DNA of 64,000 nucleotides from Kiritimatiellia bacterium (GTDB taxonomy: Bacteria; Verrucomicrobiota; Kiritimatiellia; UBA8416; YA12-FULL-48-11), in contig JAQUPZ010000001.1 in assembly GCA_028716365.1 (NCBI GenBank), positions 965,393 to 1,029,392 of the forward strand, in the 5' to 3' direction. Every line of letters starts with the position of its first letter. Position 1 is the stretch's first letter. Below the pieces are notes generated by a model. The model was not told the DNA's origin. It worked only from the letters and a program-made list of their open reading frames with translations, and made no database searches. Made by a program: the position numbers and the translations under genes. Below, piece by piece: positions 8,933 to 17,243 of this stretch.

Positions 8933-10309
8933 ATGGCAACATATGATCTCAAACCGGTAAGCGTTCCGAAAATCAGGACTAAGTTCAGGAGAATTTTGAC
9001 AAAGATCCCCGTTCCGGAATCCCTGCCGATATTTAAAACGCTTCAACAGTCCGAACCGCGCTCGATGATGGGCCAGCCGCCGGTTGTGTGGCATAAGGCG
9101 AAGGATTTCATTGTCGAGGACAAATGGGGCAATCGCTGGATTGACTGGTCGTCCGGTGTGCTCATAACAAACAGCGGGCATGGCCGTAAGGAAATCAGAA
9201 GGGCCTTGAAGAAAATAATTGATCAGGGACTTCTCGCAACATACGTGTTCGTGCACGAGAAACGCGCGGAACTTACAGATATGCTCCGCAAAATTTCACC
9301 CGATCCGACAAAATACCAGGTGTTCCTGCTCAGTACCGGCAGTGAAGCAACGGAAAACTGTATTAAACTTGCAAAAACATATGCCCTCGAAAAACACGGT
9401 CCCCAAAAGAAATACATTATCACATTTTCAAACGCTTTCCATGGTCGCACGATGGGTGCCCAGCTTGCCGGCGGAATGGAGCGGCTGAAAAAGTGGATGG
9501 TTGACCGCGATCCGTCGTTCATACAGGTCCCTTTCCCTGACGGCTACAAGAACGAGAACACGTCGTTCGATCTTTTCCTCAGCACACTGAAGGAAAAAAA
9601 TGTAACGCCCGGTGAGATTGCAGGCGTGATGTCGGAAACGTACCAGGGGGTCGGTCCGGATTTCCTGCCGAACGATTATGCGAAGAAGCTGGAAAAGTTC
9701 TGCAAAGAAAATGATATCGTTCTGATCATGGACGAAGTTCAGGCCGGTTTCGGGCGCACAGGCAAAATGTTCGGCTTCGAGCATTACGGGATCAAGCCCG
9801 ATCTTATTGCATGCGGCAAGGGCATCACATCTTCACTGCCGCTCTCGGCTGTCATCGGACGTACGGACATCATGGGCCTGTATGCGCCGGGTTCAATGAC
9901 CTCAACGCATTCGGCCTCGCCGCTCACGGTTGTGAGTGCAATCGAGAACCTGAAGATCATAAAGAAAGAAAAACTTGTGGAGCGTTCTGCCCGGCTGGGC
10001 AAAATTCTTGCCGGAGGTCTGGCCAGAGTACAGAAGAAATATCCGCAGGTGCTCGGATGTCTGCAGGCCAGGGGACTGGTAGCTGGTATTCAGGTTGTAA
10101 AGCCCGGCACAAAGACGCCTGACCCGGAAACGGCCAAGGCCATCAATCTCAAGTGCGTTCACAAGGGACTGCTGATGTTTGCGCCGGTCGGCATTGCCGG
10201 TGAATGCGTGAAAATTGCGCCGCCCCTGATAATATCAAAAGCGGCGTTGATGGAATCACTTGAAACGTTTGAGGAAGCCGTTGACGAAGTCCTCGGCGCT
10301 GGTAAGTAG
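8933..10309 (+). CDS. Class III PLP-dependent aminotransferase
   Basis: The 458-residue fold-type I enzyme resembles 4-aminobutyrate/acetylornithine aminotransferases. FSNAFHGRTMGAQLAGG, DEVQAGFGRTGKMFGFEHYG and the PLP Schiff-base region LIACGKGITSSLPLSAV with Lys296 are all present. The likely reaction moves an amino group from an omega-amino or amino-sugar substrate to 2-oxoglutarate, giving glutamate that the GDH two genes upstream could deaminate. It is the last gene of the lacI-gdhA cluster and is followed by a strong hairpin. GABA, ornithine or a sugar amine are all possible substrates. Confidence 0.9.
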   Translation: MATYDLKPVSVPKIRTKFRRILTKIPVPESLPIFKTLQQSEPRSMMGQPPVVWHKAKDFIVEDKWGNRWIDWSSGVLITNSGHGRKEIRRALKKIIDQGLLATYVFVHEKRAELTDMLRKISPDPTKYQVFLLSTGSEATENCIKLAKTYALEKHGPQKKYIITFSNAFHGRTMGAQLAGGMERLKKWMVDRDPSFIQVPFPDGYKNENTSFDLFLSTLKEKNVTPGEIAGVMSETYQGVGPDFLPNDYAKKLEKFCKENDIVLIMDEVQAGFGRTGKMFGFEHYGIKPDLIACGKGITSSLPLSAVIGRTDIMGLYAPGSMTSTHSASPLTVVSAIENLKIIKKEKLVERSARLGKILAGGLARVQKKYPQVLGCLQARGLVAGIQVVKPGTKTPDPETAKAINLKCVHKGLLMFAPVGIAGECVKIAPPLIISKAALMESLETFEEAVDEVLGAGK

Positions 10310-10324
10310 ACTTAGCTGTAATTG

Positions 10325-10351
10325 TGGAGGCAGGCTATAAGCCTGCCTCCA
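10325..10351 (+). terminator. Terminator-like hairpin after the aminotransferase
   Basis: An 11-bp perfect stem (TGGAGGCAGGC, 10325-10335, with GCCTGCCTCCA, 10341-10351) closes a TATAA loop and is followed by TTTGTT. It lies 16 bp after the aminotransferase stop and separates it from the next promoter. Confidence 0.75.
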
Positions 10352-10365
10352 TTTGTTAAAGCGAC

Positions 10366-10453
10366 AAAGTCCTTGCTGTCTCTCGCGCCTGTGATAAAGT
10401 TTTTTTAACAACTGGAACAAAAGTGCTGCAGCAGGTGCTTCGGTACTGTTTCC
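10366..10453 (+). promoter_or_regulatory. Duplicated promoter-leader, copy 1
   Basis: TTGCTG (10373-10378), a 16-bp spacer ending TGA and TAAAGT (10395-10400) form an extended -10 promoter. The whole 88-bp block, including about 50 bp after the predicted start, recurs at 11513. Shared parts include AAAGTCCTTGC, CCTGTG, AACAAC and GTGCTTC. Conservation after the start suggests an operator or RNA element in the leader. Confidence 0.65.
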
Positions 10454-10474
10454 TGAAAGTGAGGTTTATCAGTT

Positions 10475-11455
10475 ATGACACAGGAAATAAATCGTCGCGA
10501 ATTCATCACGAAGTCGCTGCTGGCTGCCACGGTTGGAACGCTGGCGACCGGCACAAAGGCACAGTCGCAGACTGCTCAACCTGCTCCGCAAACCAAGCCG
10601 GCTCAATCTTTACCAATGGGTACGATCGGCGGACAGTTGCGCGTCAGTCGTGTCATTCTAGGCGGAAACCTGGTCAATATGTTTACCCACAGCCGTGACT
10701 TGAGGTATGTTGACCAACTGGCCTTGCACTATCACACCGACGATCGTATTTTGCAGACGCTGGCCGTGGCCGAAGAGAACGGCATTAATACCATTTCGTT
10801 GAGCAACCGGGTGCGTGCGATGGGCCTGCTCAAACGCTATCGAACCGAACGCGGCGGCAAAATGCAGTGGATTGTGTGCCCGATCACCAAGCCCGATGAT
10901 TCAATGACGGCATATCGCGAAGAGGTTGAGAAACTTGCCATGGATGGAACCGACGCGGTCTATATACATGGCGGCATGTCTGACGCTCTGCTGGCGGCCG
11001 GCCGGGTTGATTTAATTAAAAAGGCTGTTGAGATATTCAAGCTTCAGAACATTCCCGGCGGTGTTGGTGCTCATGACCTTGGTGTGGTTGAGGCCTGTGA
11101 AAAGGCTGGAATCCCGAACGATTTCTATATTAAAACTTTTCATCACCTCAATTATCCGACAGCGCCACGTCCTGAAGATATGAAGAAACCATGTTCCGAG
11201 GTTCCGGGTTACTGGTGCAAAGACTGGCAAGCGGTTGCGGAACGGATGAAGAGCGTCAAAAAGACCTGGATTGCTTTCAAGATTCTGGCTGCCGGCGCAA
11301 TTCAGCCGGAGAAGGCATTCCAGTGGGCCTTTGAGGGCGGTGCTGACCATATTCTTGTCGGAATGTTCGACTGGCAGATTGCCGAAGACGTAACCCTTGC
11401 CCGCAAGTCCATCGAGAAAGCAAAAGCAGTACGCCAGCGTCCGTGGTGCAGTTAA
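10475..11455 (+). CDS. Tat-exported aldo/keto-reductase-like protein (family copy 2)
   Basis: The 326-residue protein has the twin-arginine signal NRREFITKSLLAATVGTLA at residues 5-23 and a linker rich in Q, A and P. The domain it shares with the genes at 3996 and 51590 contains VSRVILGGNLVNMF, GVGAHDLGVVEACEKAG, FYIKTFHHLNYPTAPRPEDM and WIAFKILAAGAIQPEKAF. The HHxxYPTAPRPE segment is shared only with copy 3. Export in folded form through Tat suggests a cofactor-bearing or metal-binding protein. The gene is transcribed from the duplicated promoter. The enzyme activity is not known. Confidence 0.72.
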   Translation: MTQEINRREFITKSLLAATVGTLATGTKAQSQTAQPAPQTKPAQSLPMGTIGGQLRVSRVILGGNLVNMFTHSRDLRYVDQLALHYHTDDRILQTLAVAEENGINTISLSNRVRAMGLLKRYRTERGGKMQWIVCPITKPDDSMTAYREEVEKLAMDGTDAVYIHGGMSDALLAAGRVDLIKKAVEIFKLQNIPGGVGAHDLGVVEACEKAGIPNDFYIKTFHHLNYPTAPRPEDMKKPCSEVPGYWCKDWQAVAERMKSVKKTWIAFKILAAGAIQPEKAFQWAFEGGADHILVGMFDWQIAEDVTLARKSIEKAKAVRQRPWCS

Positions 11456-11512
11456 ATTGGCACTGGAGTCTGCTTGATGCCGTTCATTATCCCGGCAAAA
11501 TCATGAAATTAT

Positions 11513-11600
11513 AAAGTCCTTGCCCTGCAACATACCTGTGCTAGAGTTTCTTCAACAACCGGGGCAAGCGCGCTGGAGCATGTGCTTCAGGATTATTCCG
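11513..11600 (+). promoter_or_regulatory. Duplicated promoter-leader, copy 2
   Basis: TTGCCC (11520-11525), a 16-bp spacer ending TGC and TAGAGT (11542-11547) match copy 1 at 10366 in spacing and sequence, followed by a similar leader with AACAAC and GTGCTTCAG. The two genes served are therefore probably co-regulated, though separately started. Confidence 0.65.
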
Positions 11601-11622
11601 CTTAATGCCAGGAGATGTTCAT

Positions 11623-12507
11623 ATGTTTCAGAATCATCGTTCAACCTTTATTATAAAATGTGCAATTTTCACTCTCGTAATGAATTGTATGTGGATGAGT
11701 TTTAACGTCATGCCGGTTATTGCCGGATCGCTTGAAGCCCCTGCAGGTCTCGTACTCTATAGTTTGCGTGCCGACTTTGCCAAAGATGTGCCCGGCACAG
11801 TGAAGCGTGTAAGGGAGCTTGGATTTCGCGAGGTGGAGCTGGGTGGGACTTACAAGATGGCGCCCGATGAGTTCAGGAAACTGCTGGAAGCAAATGGTCT
11901 GAAAGGGATTGGCGGCCATTTCCCGTTTGAACGGTTCCGTGATGATGTCGAAGGTGTCGCACGCGAGGCTGAGACGCTTGGCCTGAAGTTCGCCGGCTGT
12001 GCCTGGATTCCACACAAAGGTACGTTCAACGAACAACAGTGCCGCGAGACGGCCGCCGTATTTAACCGTGCCGGTGAAGCGTTGGCAAAGCATGGGATCA
12101 AACTTTTTTATCATATTCACGGATATGAATTTCAGCCGCATGGCGATGGCACTTTGCTCGATCTCCTGATAACCGAAACCAAGCCTGAGTTTGTAAGTTT
12201 CGAGATGGATATTCTCTGGGTTGTGTTTCCAGGTCATGATCCGGTGAAACTTTTTGAAAAATATGGCAAGCGATGGGAACTGGTACACTTGAAGGATCTC
12301 AGGAAAGGTGTCAAAACCGGTGAATTAACCGGGCATACCGATGTGACCAACGATGTTGTACTTGGTACCGGTCAGGTGGATTATCCGGCCGTCCTGCGCG
12401 CGGCACAGCAGGCAGGTGTGAAATATTATTTTATCGAGGATGAGTCACCGACAGTCAATGATCAGCTTCCCATGAGCCTGCAGTTTTTGAAGCAGGTAAA
12501 ATGGTAA
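11623..12507 (+). CDS. Exported sugar phosphate isomerase/epimerase-like (xylose-isomerase-like TIM barrel) protein
   Basis: ATG 11623 is preferred because AGGAG lies 8 bp upstream; ATG 11605 lies before that ribosome site. The 294-residue product has a signal-like hydrophobic N-terminus (IIKCAIFTLVMNCMWMSF) and an AP-endonuclease-2/xylose-isomerase-like barrel. Typical segments are VRELGFREVELGG, HGIKLFYHIHGYEF, PEFVSFEMDILWV and RWELVHLKDLRKG, where Glu, His and Asp would bind a divalent metal. Secreted members are common in PVC and Bacteroidetes sugar loci. The exact sugar is unknown. Confidence 0.82.
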   Translation: MFQNHRSTFIIKCAIFTLVMNCMWMSFNVMPVIAGSLEAPAGLVLYSLRADFAKDVPGTVKRVRELGFREVELGGTYKMAPDEFRKLLEANGLKGIGGHFPFERFRDDVEGVAREAETLGLKFAGCAWIPHKGTFNEQQCRETAAVFNRAGEALAKHGIKLFYHIHGYEFQPHGDGTLLDLLITETKPEFVSFEMDILWVVFPGHDPVKLFEKYGKRWELVHLKDLRKGVKTGELTGHTDVTNDVVLGTGQVDYPAVLRAAQQAGVKYYFIEDESPTVNDQLPMSLQFLKQVKW

Positions 12508-12521
12508 CCAGGAGGTTTGTA

Positions 12522-13823
12522 GTGACAACATCGGCTGAACAACCACGTGAAAAAAATACTCAACCTCAAACTTTAAACGTTCATCATTCCAGTCTTTACC
12601 GTTGTACGCGAAGAACTTTTGTCAAGACGCTCGCCGCGGCGGCTGTTGCCGGCCAGGTACGCGCAGCTGATGAGAACCTGCCGCCGGTTCGTGCCATTAC
12701 GCGCGGACCAAAGTTCCATTGGTTTGCCTACTATGATAAACTGCAGTTCGATCCGGCCAACCGTTTTGTGCTGTGTAACGAGGTTGATTTCGAACATCGT
12801 TCGCCGCGTGCCGATGATATCATTAAAGTTGGTATGGTAGACACTCAGGATGGCGACAAGTGGATTGAACTGGGTGAATCGCGTGCCTGGAACTGGCAAC
12901 AGGGTTGCATGCTGCAGTGGCTTCCCGGATCGTCAAACGAGGTCATCTGGAACGATCGACAGGAAAACCAGTTTGTCTGTCATATCCTCGACGTAAAGAG
13001 CGGTAAGAAACACACGTTGCCCGCTCCGATTTATACAATAAGTCCGGATGGTAAGTGGGCGGTCTCACCTGATTTCCGGCGGCTCAATGATTGCAGGCCT
13101 GGTTACGGTTACACTGGTATTTCTGATCCGAACCGCGACGTGCTTGCACCCGAAGACGCTGGTATCTGGAAAGTTGATCTGCAAACGGGTAAACAATCTC
13201 TGCTGATGTCGTTTGCCGACCTCGCAAAGATTGAACAGCCAGGCGGTTTTCCAGAAGGTGCAAAGCATTGGTTTAATCACCTGCTTGTGGCGCCTGATGG
13301 AAAGAGGTTTGAGTTCCTTCATCGCTGGCAGGGTAGGGCCGAAAGGGGATTTAAGACTCGCATGTTTACTGCCAACACTGACGGAAAAGATCTTTACCTG
13401 CTCAATGCCAGCGGCAAGGTGTCGCATTTTGTATGGCGCGATGCAAACCACATTATTGCTTTTGCGGGCTGGGGTGCGAAGGAATGGCGTTTCCAGGTTT
13501 TTGAAGATCTGACAGGCAAGGCCGAGGAAGTCGAGGGAATGTTGAAGACGGACGGGCACTGCACTTATCTGCCAGGCAATAAGTGGATTCTCTGCGATAC
13601 TTATCCGGACAAGCAGCGTAACCAGAATCCTTATTTACTGCGCCTTTCTGACAGGAAGTTATATCCGCTTGGTCATTTCTTCCTGTCACCGGAATATAAG
13701 GGCGAGTGGCGCTGTGATAATCACCCGCGGTTCAGTCCAGATGGATGCAAGGTTACCATTGATTCACCGCATACCGGGGGACGGCAACTTCACTTGATAG
13801 ATATCAGTGGTATTGTTGGTTGA
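12522..13823 (+). CDS. Tat-exported beta-propeller protein (oligogalacturonate lyase/TolB-like)
   Basis: GTG 12522 is chosen because CCAGGAGG lies six bases upstream; the in-frame ATG 12501 overlaps the previous gene and has no such site. The 433-residue protein carries a twin-arginine signal (TRRTFVKTLAAAAVAG) and then repeated WD40/PD40-type blades, such as YTISPDGKWAVSPDFRRL, LLVAPDGKRFEFLHRW and NHPRFSPDGCKVTIDSPH. Histidine-rich blades of this type occur in oligogalacturonate lyases, but the catalytic set is not proven here. It is separated by only 14 bp from the isomerase-like gene and is probably co-transcribed with it. Confidence 0.72.
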   Translation: MTTSAEQPREKNTQPQTLNVHHSSLYRCTRRTFVKTLAAAAVAGQVRAADENLPPVRAITRGPKFHWFAYYDKLQFDPANRFVLCNEVDFEHRSPRADDIIKVGMVDTQDGDKWIELGESRAWNWQQGCMLQWLPGSSNEVIWNDRQENQFVCHILDVKSGKKHTLPAPIYTISPDGKWAVSPDFRRLNDCRPGYGYTGISDPNRDVLAPEDAGIWKVDLQTGKQSLLMSFADLAKIEQPGGFPEGAKHWFNHLLVAPDGKRFEFLHRWQGRAERGFKTRMFTANTDGKDLYLLNASGKVSHFVWRDANHIIAFAGWGAKEWRFQVFEDLTGKAEEVEGMLKTDGHCTYLPGNKWILCDTYPDKQRNQNPYLLRLSDRKLYPLGHFFLSPEYKGEWRCDNHPRFSPDGCKVTIDSPHTGGRQLHLIDISGIVG

Positions 13824-13894
13824 TCTGTTTTGAACAATTCGCGACACTTGTTTTGATTGTTATGGATTCCCTGCTGCGCTGGAAAATACACACG

Positions 13895-15421
13895 TTATTC
13901 CAGCTGAAGATATGTACGCAGATCAGTCGGCATTGGATGTTCGAGCTGGACATGCTGCTGTCTCAGGGAATTGCGAAGACGTTCGGCAGGCACATCGGGT
14001 AAATCAACTTTCAACTCTTTTGCAAGCGCTGCAGCAGTACCCGCGGCCTGACCCAGTTGGATCATCATGCGCGAGAGCCGGCAGCTCGATGCGGCAAGAG
14101 AACTGAAACTCGAGGCACGACAGGCAACAAGCAGGTTGCGCTGTCCTTTCGGGATCAGACATCGATAGGGTACGCCATAAGGTTCTGGTAAATCGCTGAT
14201 TCCGCGCGCATGACCGCCATGCGTATCCATGGCATGATCTGCAAGACAGATAATATCTGGATGTTTCTGGCCGTTAACACCAGCCAGCAGATCGTTTTCG
14301 GTAAGCACGTATTCTCCTGTAATACGTCGTGATTCGCGAATACCCAGTGATGGGGCAATCCAGCAGATTTTGAATTTCTGGAATTCGGGATAGTTCGATT
14401 GCAGGTAATGCCAGTGTGCCAGTACTCTCCTGTTACATTCTTCCATTGCATCGTGATAACCGCGCTGGAGAAATTCAGCCCCGTCCATTGTCGGAAGCGT
14501 ATTAATATTCAGGTCGCCGTTTGGATAGTGATTATTATGTGCGCTTGGAAATTTTTTTGTCCACCAGCACATATTCGTTATTCCTGCCGGCAGAGGTTCA
14601 ATGGAGGGATTGTGTATCGGGGTGACGCGATAAATAAGGCTTATACCGTTTACACGTCGGCTGGCATTGCTGGGCGCGTGTGGCTCGCCGAATGTTTCGC
14701 GCGATTCCTGGCCCATCATTGCCTGGCATCCTGCCGACGTACACACAAGGCCGTCGCCGGTGGTGTCGATGTAATAGGTTGCCACCAGATTTTTGCCATT
14801 GGACAACTTGACGGATTCAATACGATTATTTTTGACCTGCGCACTGATGAATGAAGTGTTCAGTAATACGCGGCAATGACCTGTTTCTTTCAACATCACC
14901 AACATTGTTTGTGCCATCGCATCAGGTTCGAATGTCAAACCGTGCCAGTATTTGCGTGAGAAAGCTTCCCCTTTGACCATCTCCGGAGGACGATAGCGTT
15001 GCAGTGTGTCAAGATAGCGGCGAGCAGGGTCGATTATTGTTTCACCACCAGGATATCGATAAGGGTCCAGAGTTGGGTTGAACCATGATCCATGTCGGCC
15101 AAATGAGTAAATGCCAATTGCATTGGTCTGTTGTTTCAGCCGCTTATAGAGATCGAATGGAATACCAGTGGTACCGGCGGCCATTTCCCAGCAGTTGACT
15201 CCACTCCGCACTGAAGTACCACCGAGACAATCAGCCTTCTCGACCAGCACCACATCCATTCCAAGTTGTGCCGCGGCCAGCGCTGCGCCGAATCCGCCAC
15301 TGCCTCCGCCAATGACAGCGAGTTCACAACGGATCACTGGCACACTTGTTCCTGTCTTGTTGCCCGTCGAACATCCGGATGCAATTGCCAGGCACGTGAT
15401 TATTATGGTTATGGTTCTCAT
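13895..15421 (-). CDS. FAD-dependent oxidoreductase, lipoprotein
   Basis: The ATG at 15421 overlaps the stop of the YdcF-like gene (ATGA), so translational coupling decides the start; a TTG six bases upstream is rejected. The 508-residue protein has a lipoprotein signal (ITCLAIASGC) and the dinucleotide-binding motif LAVIGGGSGGFGAALAAAQLG, typical of the FAD_oxidored (fumarate reductase/GidA-like) family found in polysaccharide loci. YYIDTTGDGLVCTSAGC is another family block. It probably binds FAD outside the cytoplasm. The substrate is unknown. Confidence 0.85.
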   Translation of the reverse strand: MRTITIIITCLAIASGCSTGNKTGTSVPVIRCELAVIGGGSGGFGAALAAAQLGMDVVLVEKADCLGGTSVRSGVNCWEMAAGTTGIPFDLYKRLKQQTNAIGIYSFGRHGSWFNPTLDPYRYPGGETIIDPARRYLDTLQRYRPPEMVKGEAFSRKYWHGLTFEPDAMAQTMLVMLKETGHCRVLLNTSFISAQVKNNRIESVKLSNGKNLVATYYIDTTGDGLVCTSAGCQAMMGQESRETFGEPHAPSNASRRVNGISLIYRVTPIHNPSIEPLPAGITNMCWWTKKFPSAHNNHYPNGDLNINTLPTMDGAEFLQRGYHDAMEECNRRVLAHWHYLQSNYPEFQKFKICWIAPSLGIRESRRITGEYVLTENDLLAGVNGQKHPDIICLADHAMDTHGGHARGISDLPEPYGVPYRCLIPKGQRNLLVACRASSFSSLAASSCRLSRMMIQLGQAAGTAAALAKELKVDLPDVPAERLRNSLRQQHVQLEHPMPTDLRTYLQLE

Positions 15422-16194
15422 TTCCAATCTCGAATATTTTCCTGGAGTGAAGCCAAAATTTCATACAGCGCCCATTCAGAGCACCCAAGCCCTCTGACTG
15501 TTGGGAAAAAACTTTCCGGTTCGGGTTTTTGGCGGGTTGGGAAAGCGAATTCTGTCGGAGCAGGCAGGGGATTCATTCCTTCAGTTTTGAATACTTTCAT
15601 TGCCCGCGGCATGTGTACTGCCGAGGTGACAAGAGCAAAAGGTGCAGTCCCTGCGAACTCCTTGACATTTACAGCTTCCTCGCGTGTGTCACGAGGATGG
15701 CTCAGGATAATCAGATTGTCCTGCTCGATTCCAATCTCTCTGGCTACCGCTGCCACAACCTCGGCATTCGGAATAGTGTCAAAACCAGGACCACCCGTCA
15801 GGATCAACCGGCTACCGGGTAAATGCCGGTGAAGGCGTATGCCCTCAACAATGCGGAACAAGGAACTGGCACCAATCTGACTGGTTACCGGCAGGCGCGG
15901 ATCGGAGATATGACCGGAACCGAGGACTACGACAAAGCGGATTTGTGATACAGTGGAAGTCGGTTGAGTCGCGAGATTCAGAGGATCATACTGGCGCTCC
16001 ATTCGTGCCAGGTAATTCCGGCTGAACTGGCCGTAACTTGCCAGAATTAACAGTACTAATCCGGCAATAGTCAATCCACGCCCGAGTTTTGGACGACGCC
16101 CTGACCACAAACAAATCAAGCCGAGTATGATTAGTCCCAAACTGAAGGTCAGTGGTGACAGGCACAACACAATAATTCTTTTGAACCAGATCAT
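15418..16194 (-). CDS. YdcF-family (DUF218) membrane protein
   Basis: The start is set at ATG 16194, where the membrane segments begin (MIWFKRIIVLCLSPLTFSLG). The longer open frame to 16320 would run into the repeat at 16232. The 258-residue product has two N-terminal hydrophobic segments and a DUF218 domain with VVLGSG, LILTGG, HPRDTREEAVNV and LVTSAVHMPRAM. That order is the same as in E. coli YdcF and the SanA/ElyC group, which are linked to envelope or vancomycin-resistance traits. Its stop overlaps the flavoprotein start. Confidence 0.82.
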   Translation of the reverse strand: MIWFKRIIVLCLSPLTFSLGLIILGLICLWSGRRPKLGRGLTIAGLVLLILASYGQFSRNYLARMERQYDPLNLATQPTSTVSQIRFVVVLGSGHISDPRLPVTSQIGASSLFRIVEGIRLHRHLPGSRLILTGGPGFDTIPNAEVVAAVAREIGIEQDNLIILSHPRDTREEAVNVKEFAGTAPFALVTSAVHMPRAMKVFKTEGMNPLPAPTEFAFPTRQKPEPESFFPTVRGLGCSEWALYEILASLQENIRDWK

Positions 16195-16231
16195 AAGTCC
16201 CGTAAAAGCAATCAGTATATGAAACTGTAAT

Positions 16232-16278
16232 TTGAAAGCAACTGCGGACCCGCAAGTCCGGCCTGTGATACCGTAGTC
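16232..16278. repeat. TTGAAAGCAACTGC hairpin repeat, copy 1
   Basis: The element starts with TTGAAAGCAACTGC, continues with a hairpin (GGAC...GTCC) and CCTGTG and ends GTAGTC. It lies between the YdcF-like gene and the patatin gene. A second copy is on the other side of the patatin gene at 17180. Confidence 0.6.
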
Positions 16279-16294
16279 TCCAGATCTGGTCTTT

Positions 16295-17134
16295 TTAGGA
16301 CCGGGCCAAGATCTCCTCAATATTGTTTTTCATTTCCTTGATGGTTGGAGCTGATTGACGAAGAACCTGTGCCGCCTTCCCGAAAGCAAGCATTGGAATG
16401 TCAGTAATCTTTGGATGCACCAGGATATCCGGCCTGCGGTGTTTCATTTTATCAGACAGGGTTACCTCCTGCATGAGTTGTAACGATCCCAGAACCAAAT
16501 CCCAGAAATTCGGCATTCTGTTTTTTCCGGGTGTGCGGGTACAGGCAACATCCACGGCAATAGACACATCGCACCGGCCCAGGATGTGTTCGTATGGCAC
16601 GATATTGACAATGCCACCATCCAGTAGCACGCGGTCATCAATCGTTACCGGAGCGAAAACCCCCGGAATCGCGATACTTGCCTTCAAAGCGGGGAGTAAC
16701 TCACCAGATTCCAGGACGACCTCCTCGCCCTTCCAGTAGTCAGTGGCAATAACGAGTAGCGGGATATCGAGCTCCTCGAAAGTTTGCTTGTGCACGGACG
16801 AAAGGAGGAAGTTCAGAAACAGGTCTGGCTTGACGATTCCACTCGGCCCACGCTCAAACGCGACGGTTTGGACCACTTTCAGTAGATCTGATCGCTTCTT
16901 GAAGATATCACGCCAGGAATCCCGCCTGGAAATAATGTTTTTCTGTATTTTCTTCCTGATGGTTTGACCTGAGACTCCAGATGCATAGAGGGCGCCTATG
17001 ATGGCGCCTATGCTGGTACCCGCTATAATGCTCGGCCGGCAGCCCATTTCATCCAAAGCCTCAAGGACGAGGGCGTGCGCCAACCCGCGCACTCCACCGC
17101 CGCCTAAAGCAAGTCCAAATGTTTTCACAGGCAT
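16295..17134 (-). CDS. Patatin-like phospholipase (RssA/NTE family)
   Basis: The 279-residue patatin domain has an oxyanion-hole motif GGGGVRGLAHA (about residues 12-22), the nucleophile elbow GTSIGAIIGALYASG with the catalytic serine, and the DGG-type aspartate in LLDGGIVNIVPYEH. All parts of the Ser-Asp dyad are present, so it should be active as an acyl hydrolase on membrane lipids. Hairpin repeats of one family (16232 and 17180) border it on both sides, which may mark an inserted unit or intergenic REP elements. Confidence 0.9.
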   Translation of the reverse strand: MPVKTFGLALGGGGVRGLAHALVLEALDEMGCRPSIIAGTSIGAIIGALYASGVSGQTIRKKIQKNIISRRDSWRDIFKKRSDLLKVVQTVAFERGPSGIVKPDLFLNFLLSSVHKQTFEELDIPLLVIATDYWKGEEVVLESGELLPALKASIAIPGVFAPVTIDDRVLLDGGIVNIVPYEHILGRCDVSIAVDVACTRTPGKNRMPNFWDLVLGSLQLMQEVTLSDKMKHRRPDILVHPKITDIPMLAFGKAAQVLRQSAPTIKEMKNNIEEILARS

Positions 17135-17179
17135 ATTTCTCCCGACGATTAGATCTTTATCATTATATTAGATTATGAG

Positions 17180-17218
17180 TTGAAAGCAACTGCACACCTG
17201 TGAGTCAGGTCTGTAGTC
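17180..17218. repeat. TTGAAAGCAACTGC hairpin repeat, copy 2
   Basis: The same TTGAAAGCAACTGC head as at 16232 is followed by a hairpin ACCTG...CAGGT and GTAGTC. It is located between the patatin and creatininase-like genes. Confidence 0.6.
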
Positions 17219-17243
17219 GTCATCTGAATACAATTACTTGGTA

